A stretch of 20,327 bases of DNA, taken from NCBI GenBank assembly GCA_002313335.1, contig DCBC01000005.1, positions 1 through 20,327 on the forward strand. Direction: 5' to 3'. Below are positions 15,672 through 20,327 of the stretch, piece by piece. Below the pieces are notes generated by a model, which saw nothing but the letters and a program-made list of their open reading frames with translations, did not search any database and had not been told where the DNA came from. The position numbers and the translations under genes are program-made. Origin of the DNA: Porticoccaceae bacterium UBA1117 (lineage in GTDB: Bacteria > Pseudomonadota > Gammaproteobacteria > Pseudomonadales > Porticoccaceae). Within the stretch, counting starts at the first letter, position 1; the number at the start of each line of letters is the position of its first letter.

Positions 15672-15718
15672 TATTAGTATAAACCGGTTTTTGCAGAGCG
15701 CTAACATTAATACTAATA
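15672..15718. repeat. Inverted repeat and central palindrome between aat and bpt
   Basis: TATTAGTAT (15672-15680) is repeated in inverse as ATACTAATA (15710-15718). Between the arms lie a perfect 10-base palindrome AAACCGGTTT (15681-15690) and the palindrome AGCGCT (15697-15702). On the minus strand TATACT (about 15676-15681) would serve as a -10 element for bpt, so these symmetric sites overlap a possible promoter and could be operator sites. The right arm almost reaches the aat stop codon. Confidence 0.35.
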
Positions 15719-16420
15719 CTAAGGCCCCCAGTTGATCGCATGGTCATTAAACGTCCACTCAACCTGTGTTGTACTGGCATCATTTAGATGTTGCAAAAAC
15801 GTATCTCGAGGTATCGTTTGCGCCCCAAGAGAGGTTAAGTGTGGGTTTGTCAGCTGGCAATCAAGCATATCGAGCCCTGCAGTTTTCATCCAGCGAAGAA
15901 GATGAGAAATTGCTATCTTTGACCCGTTACTGACTCGACTAAACATTGACTCCCCACAGAATACACCTCCAACCTGTATGCCATAAATCCCACCAACTAG
16001 CTGCTGACCATCCCATACCTCTACCGAGTGGGCATTTCCATATTCATGGAGCCTGGTATAGGCGTCAATCATTTCAGTAGTAATCCAAGTACCGCCGTCG
16101 CCACGGGGTTCGGCGCATGCCGAGATGACTTCAAAGAAGGCCTTATCTGAGGTTATTTGGTACTGAGCCTGACGCAACTGTCGGCGCAGACTAGTAGAAA
16201 TGTAGAAATTATCTGGCCGAATAACGCAGCGTTCTTGCGGACTCCACCACAATATAGGGTCATCATCTTGGTACCACGGAAAAATCCCCTGACGGTAGGC
16301 TGCCAGAAGAGTCTCTGGTTCCAGATTACCCCCAACCGCCAGCAGCCCATCAGGCTCTTGGAGCGCAGCGCTAGGCTCCGGAAATAGCGGATTATTGGGA
16401 TCCAAAACAGTAAGATTCAT
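15719..16420 (-). CDS. aat: Leucyl/phenylalanyl-tRNA--protein transferase
   Basis: A 233-residue protein, as in E. coli. Conserved segments appear in order: 'FPEPSAALQEPDGLLAVGGNL' (about 13-33, quoted in part), 'AYRQGIFPWY' (41-50), 'WWSPQERCVI', 'WITTEMIDAYTRLHEYGNAHSVEVW', 'LVGGIYGIQVGGVFCGESMFSR' (quoted in part) and 'LDCQLTNPHLTSLGA'. Aat transfers Leu or Phe from aminoacyl-tRNA to N-terminal Lys or Arg, creating the N-degron that ClpS reads. AAAGGGG lies about 12 bases before the ATG. It is 39 bases downstream of trxB and 69 upstream of bpt. The genomic union with bpt, clpS and clpA is functionally coherent. Confidence 0.96.
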   Translation of the reverse strand: MNLTVLDPNNPLFPEPSAALQEPDGLLAVGGNLEPETLLAAYRQGIFPWYQDDDPILWWSPQERCVIRPDNFYISTSLRRQLRQAQYQITSDKAFFEVISACAEPRGDGGTWITTEMIDAYTRLHEYGNAHSVEVWDGQQLVGGIYGIQVGGVFCGESMFSRVSNGSKIAISHLLRWMKTAGLDMLDCQLTNPHLTSLGAQTIPRDTFLQHLNDASTTQVEWTFNDHAINWGP

Positions 16421-16459
16421 CGATATCGAGCCCCTTTACTGTGAACGATAATACGCGAG

Positions 16460-17495
<1,036 letters not shown>

Positions 17496-17542
17496 ATGCC
17501 TTTTTAATTAAATTTCAAAGATGGCATCAAAGAGACTCTCAG

Positions 17543-17562
17543 TTCTGTAGTTTACGACAGAA
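17543..17562 (+). promoter_or_regulatory. Candidate LexA (SOS) box upstream of ftsK
   Basis: The sequence TTCTGT-N8-ACAGAA (arms 17543-17548 and 17557-17562) is a perfect inverted repeat containing the gammaproteobacterial LexA core CTG-N10-CAG (17545-17560). It lies at the place a -35 element would take for the TACAAT at 17568-17573 (17-base spacing), a classic repressor position. E. coli ftsK (also named dinH) is SOS-induced from a LexA-controlled promoter, so context supports the call. The centre is less AT-alternating than the best E. coli boxes. Confidence 0.6.
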
Positions 17563-17567
17563 TCAGC

Positions 17568-17573
17568 TACAAT
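17568..17573 (+). promoter_or_regulatory. Candidate -10 element of ftsK
   Basis: TACAAT matches the -10 consensus in five of six positions and lies 32 bases before the TTG start. The -35 at the right spacing (CTGTAG) is poor and is part of the candidate LexA box, which would suit a promoter kept low and raised by derepression. Confidence 0.45.
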
Positions 17574-17592
17574 TAGCTAAGCCGAAATTATA

Positions 17593-17603
17593 GGGAAGCT
17601 CCC
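17593..17603 (+). promoter_or_regulatory. Hairpin enclosing the ftsK Shine-Dalgarno
   Basis: GGGA (17593-17596) pairs with TCCC (17600-17603) around AGC, hiding the only Shine-Dalgarno (AGGGAAG) before the TTG start at 17606. With the weak start codon this would keep FtsK synthesis low. The stem is only four pairs. Confidence 0.3.
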
Positions 17604-17605
17604 CG

Positions 17606-19975
17606 TTGACTAGCGAAAAGCCAAAAAAAATAAGAAACACACAGCCGACTGAAGTCTCTGTTACATCGCGGGGCAAGTTACTTTTTGCTGAGGGCGCTTT
17701 AATAGGCTGGTTAGTAGTATGTATTATCCTGCTACTCGCGCTACTTAGTTACTCTCCTGCAGACCCTGGCTGGTCGCACACAGGTACTCGGCAAGACGTC
17801 ACTAATCTAATCGGACCAGCAGGCGCATGGATATCAGACATCTCATTTGCACTATTCGGAATGATGGCTTATTTACTGCCGCTACTCTTAGGGGTCCGTG
17901 CATTGCAGATACTACGTACATATTTTCTGGACGAGCCAGACCAGTTTGACTCTGCCGCATGGGTACTGCGAGTAATCGGGTTTATGCTGGTCATGATCAG
18001 CGCAACGTCGCTTGCCAACATCCAATACCAAGATGTCGCCAATTCATTTCCCGAGGGCATGGGTGGAATCTTGGGCAAATATACCGGCGATGCAATCATT
18101 GCAATATTTAGCCATACGGGGAGCACACTCCTGTTATTGGCGCTATTTTTGTTTGGTTTGACCGTCTTCACCGATATTTCCTGGTTTAAACTGATCGATA
18201 GACTTGGCCTACTGACCATGATTGTATTTGATGCTTTGCGAGCTTGGTACACCCAGCGTAAAATCCGCATCGAAGATAAAAAGAGGGCTAAAGCAGCGCT
18301 TGCAGAGCGTATTGTTAAAGTAGAGACCGCGGTAAAGAAGCAGCAAACAAGAACCCCACCTGCAATACAGCCTGTGGTTCAAACGAAGCTCCAGAGCCCT
18401 CGGGTACTGAGAGAAAAGCAACAAAAGCTGTTCGATGACAGCCAAGTGATTGGCTCACTTCCACCAATTAATCTCCTGGACCCTGCCGATAATAGTGGTG
18501 TAACAGGCTACTCGGCCGATTCTTTAGAACATCTCTCTCGACTTCTAGAGTTAAAGTTACTGGACTTTGGGATTAGTGCTGAAGTGGTTGAGGTACTGCC
18601 AGGCCCAGTGGTGACGAGATTTGAGATTCAGCCTGCTGCAGGCATAAAAGTGAGTCGCATTAGTGGTTTGGCCAAAGATTTAGCTCGCTCAATGGCTGTT
18701 ATCAGCGTTCGCGTAGTTGAAGTTATTCCTGGAAAATCGGTGGTGGGTATAGAAATACCTAATGAAAAACGCCAAATGGTTCGTCTGAGTGAAGTCCTTT
18801 CTTCCGAAGCGTACGACCGTTCAACCTCACCGCTAACATTGGCTCTGGGTAATGATATCGCGGGTGTACCTACCGTAGCTGACCTTGCTCGAATGCCTCA
18901 CTTACTGGTCGCGGGCACCACTGGCTCAGGTAAGTCAGTGGGTATTAACGCAATGCTCTTAAGCCTATTGTTTAAGGCATCTCCTGATGAGGTCAAACTC
19001 ATATTGATAGATCCAAAGATGTTGGAGCTTTCAATATATGATGATATTCCGCACCTATTGACGCCGGTAATTACCGACATGAAGGATGCCGCTAGCGGTC
19101 TGCGCTGGTGTGTTGGTGAAATGGAGCGACGCTATAAACTGATGGCAGCACTTGGCGTGCGTAATATTGCTGGCTATAACCGAAAAATCGAAGATGCCAT
19201 TAAGGCTGAAAATCCGATTGTCGACCCACTTTGGACGTTCGACCCAAGTGCTATGGGTTGGGATGCAGAGCAAGAAGTCCCTGAAGCGCCCACGCTGGAA
19301 TCACTTCCTTATATTGTAATAGTGATTGATGAATTTGCCGACATGATGATGATCGTCGGCAAAAAAGTAGAGCAACTAATAGCGCGTATTGCTCAAAAAG
19401 CGCGCGCCGCTGGAATCCATTTGATTCTAGCGACACAGAGGCCCTCGGTTGACGTTATTACGGGCCTTATCAAGGCGAACGTGCCAACTCGAATCGCCTT
19501 CCAGGTATCATCAAAGATCGACTCACGCACAATCCTTGACCAGGGTGGTGCTGAGCAGCTACTGGGGCATGGTGACATGCTCTACTTGCCGCCTGGCACC
19601 AGTGTACCAGAACGTATTCACGGAGCTTTTGTTGACGACCATGAAGTGCACAAGGTAGTTGCAGACTGGAAACGCAGAGGTACGCCAAATTATTTGTCAG
19701 AGATTACTGACGAACGCGCTGTATCCTCCATTGCGGTGCCTGGGTTTGAAGGTGGCGAGGAGGGCAGTGACAGCGCCGAATCGGATCCGCTCTATGACGA
19801 GGCAGTCGCCTTTGTACTGGAGAGTCGTAAAGCTTCGATATCCTCAGTTCAGCGTAAGTTGCGGGTGGGTTACAACAGAGCTGCAAGGTTGATTGAGCAG
19901 ATGGAAGAAACGGGTATCGTCAGCGCCATGAGTAGCAATGGTGCTCGTGAAATTTTAGTTCCGGACCATAAATGA
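17606..19975 (+). CDS. ftsK: DNA translocase FtsK
   Basis: A 789-residue protein with four N-terminal membrane helices (between about 27 and 195), a short charged linker (about 205-290) and the C-terminal motor: Walker A GTTGSGKS (437-444), '[11 protein letters not shown]', Walker B Asp575-Glu576 in '[13 protein letters not shown]', '[17 protein letters not shown]', and the winged-helix gamma domain (about 725-789) with '[24 protein letters not shown]' (quoted in part) that reads KOPS sites. It joins the divisome and pumps chromosome ends toward dif to activate XerCD. Length fits Pseudomonas-type FtsK; E. coli FtsK is longer owing to its linker. An in-frame TAG at 17591-17593 rules out a longer form, so TTG 17606 is the start. 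Its stop overlaps the lolA start. Confidence 0.96.
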   Translation: MTSEKPKKIRNTQPTEVSVTSRGKLLFAEGALIGWLVVCIILLLALLSYSPADPGWSHTGTRQDVTNLIGPAGAWISDISFALFGMMAYLLPLLLGVRALQILRTYFLDEPDQFDSAAWVLRVIGFMLVMISATSLANIQYQDVANSFPEGMGGILGKYTGDAIIAIFSHTGSTLLLLALFLFGLTVFTDISWFKLIDRLGLLTMIVFDALRAWYTQRKIRIEDKKRAKAALAERIVKVETAVKKQQTRTPPAIQPVVQTKLQSPRVLREKQQKLFDDSQVIGSLPPINLLDPADNSGVTGYSADSLEHLSRLLELKLLDFGISAEVVEVLPGPVVTRFEIQPAAGIKVSRISGLAKDLARSMAVISVRVVEVIPGKSVVGIEIPNEKRQMVRLSEVLSSEAYDRSTSPLTLALGNDIAGVPTVADLARMPHLLVAGTTGSGKSVGINAMLLSLLFKASPDEVKLILIDPKMLELSIYDDIPHLLTPVITDMKDAASGLRWCVGEMERRYKLMAALGVRNIAGYNRKIEDAIKAENPIVDPLWTFDPSAMGWDAEQEVPEAPTLESLPYIVIVIDEFADMMMIVGKKVEQLIARIAQKARAAGIHLILATQRPSVDVITGLIKANVPTRIAFQVSSKIDSRTILDQGGAEQLLGHGDMLYLPPGTSVPERIHGAFVDDHEVHKVVADWKRRGTPNYLSEITDERAVSSIAVPGFEGGEEGSDSAESDPLYDEAVAFVLESRKASISSVQRKLRVGYNRAARLIEQMEETGIVSAMSSNGAREILVPDHK

Positions 19976-20327
19976 GTTTTAAAAAAAGTACAGTTATGAC
20001 TATTTATCGATATATCCTTCTGGGGCTAGTCCTGTCGGCTAGCAATGCTGCTAATAGTGATACGGCTAGCCAAAGGTTGTCGGCACTTTTACAGCCGATA
20101 GAAACTATGTCGGCCAGTTTTAGTCAACAGTTGTTCGATGCCGATGGGACTTTAATAGAGTCTGCTGAAGGGGTTTTTAAGCTCGCCAAGCCTGGAAAGA
20201 TGCTCTGGCATATTATTCAACCCATGGAGCAAAAGCTGGTTTCTGACGGCACTGTATTGTGGATATATGACCCCGATTTAGAACAAGTGGTGATTGAAAG
20301 CTTCACTGATAAAATTAAGACAACACC
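19972..20327 (+). CDS. lolA: Outer-membrane lipoprotein carrier protein LolA, 3' end beyond the window
   Basis: The first 118 codons are present. From ATG 19972 (overlapping the ftsK stop as ATGA) the protein reads [20 protein letters not shown], a signal peptide; the in-frame ATG at 19996 is an alternative start and would give a more compact signal. Family-typical features follow: '[11 protein letters not shown]'-like helix region ([11 protein letters not shown]), '[17 protein letters not shown]', '[16 protein letters not shown]'. LolA carries lipoproteins released by LolCDE through the periplasm to LolB. The order ftsK-lolA is standard in gammaproteobacteria. Confidence 0.93.
   Translation, partial: MSFKKSTVMTIYRYILLGLVLSASNAANSDTASQRLSALLQPIETMSASFSQQLFDADGTLIESAEGVFKLAKPGKMLWHIIQPMEQKLVSDGTVLWIYDPDLEQVVIESFTDKIKTT

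Noticed and set aside
17515..17533. Direct repeat TCAAAGA spaced by 12 bases in the trxB-ftsK gap
   Set aside because: Only seven bases in an AT-rich gap, with no link to a known regulator; likely chance.

Overview
The window looks like chromosomal DNA of a marine-type gammaproteobacterium of moderate GC content. The evidence is the block clpS-clpA | infA-bpt-aat-trxB | ftsK-lolA (about 11980-20327), a gene set and order familiar from Pseudomonas and related orders. The encoded IF-1, ClpA, TrxB and FtsK are close in length and motifs to gammaproteobacterial versions. Genus cannot be assigned from sequence reading alone. No rRNA, tRNA, CRISPR array, integrase or insertion sequence was seen.

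Left part (1-6802), accessory: a MATE efflux pump gene runs off the left edge on the minus strand. Divergent from it are a lipoprotein-type serine hydrolase of the beta-lactamase/SxxK fold and a patatin-like (RssA-type) hydrolase. Next comes an unexpected pair: a protein resembling phage single-stranded-DNA-binding proteins (Enc34/DUF2815 type), overlapping by 10 bases a four-helix membrane protein. On the opposite strand lie a doubtful 64-residue protein, a VOC/glyoxalase-fold protein and a DUF1993 protein; the last two form a tight pair. A 654-base stretch (6149-6802) without a convincing gene separates this part from the next.

Middle (6803-11821): a three-gene operon encodes a 12-helix RND/MMPL-type inner-membrane transporter, a periplasmic LolA-like 'outer membrane lipoprotein-sorting' protein and a DUF1302-like outer-membrane beta-barrel. 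The genes are coupled or 16 bases apart, and the products would span both membranes. I infer a trans-envelope lipid or hydrophobic-compound export route; the substrate is unknown.

Right part (11980-20327), conserved: ClpS and ClpA recognise and unfold N-degron substrates. The facing operon trxB-aat-bpt-infA encodes both N-terminal leucine-adding transferases, Bpt (on Asp/Glu) and Aat (on Lys/Arg). One locus therefore makes and reads N-degrons. A perfect 9-bp hairpin with the clpA stop codon in its loop sits between the converging clpA and infA genes. Divergent from trxB, ftsK (TTG start) is preceded by a CTG-N10-CAG palindrome placed where a -35 element would be. This is a candidate LexA/SOS operator, recalling SOS control of E. 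coli ftsK. The window ends inside lolA, coupled to ftsK by an ATGA overlap.
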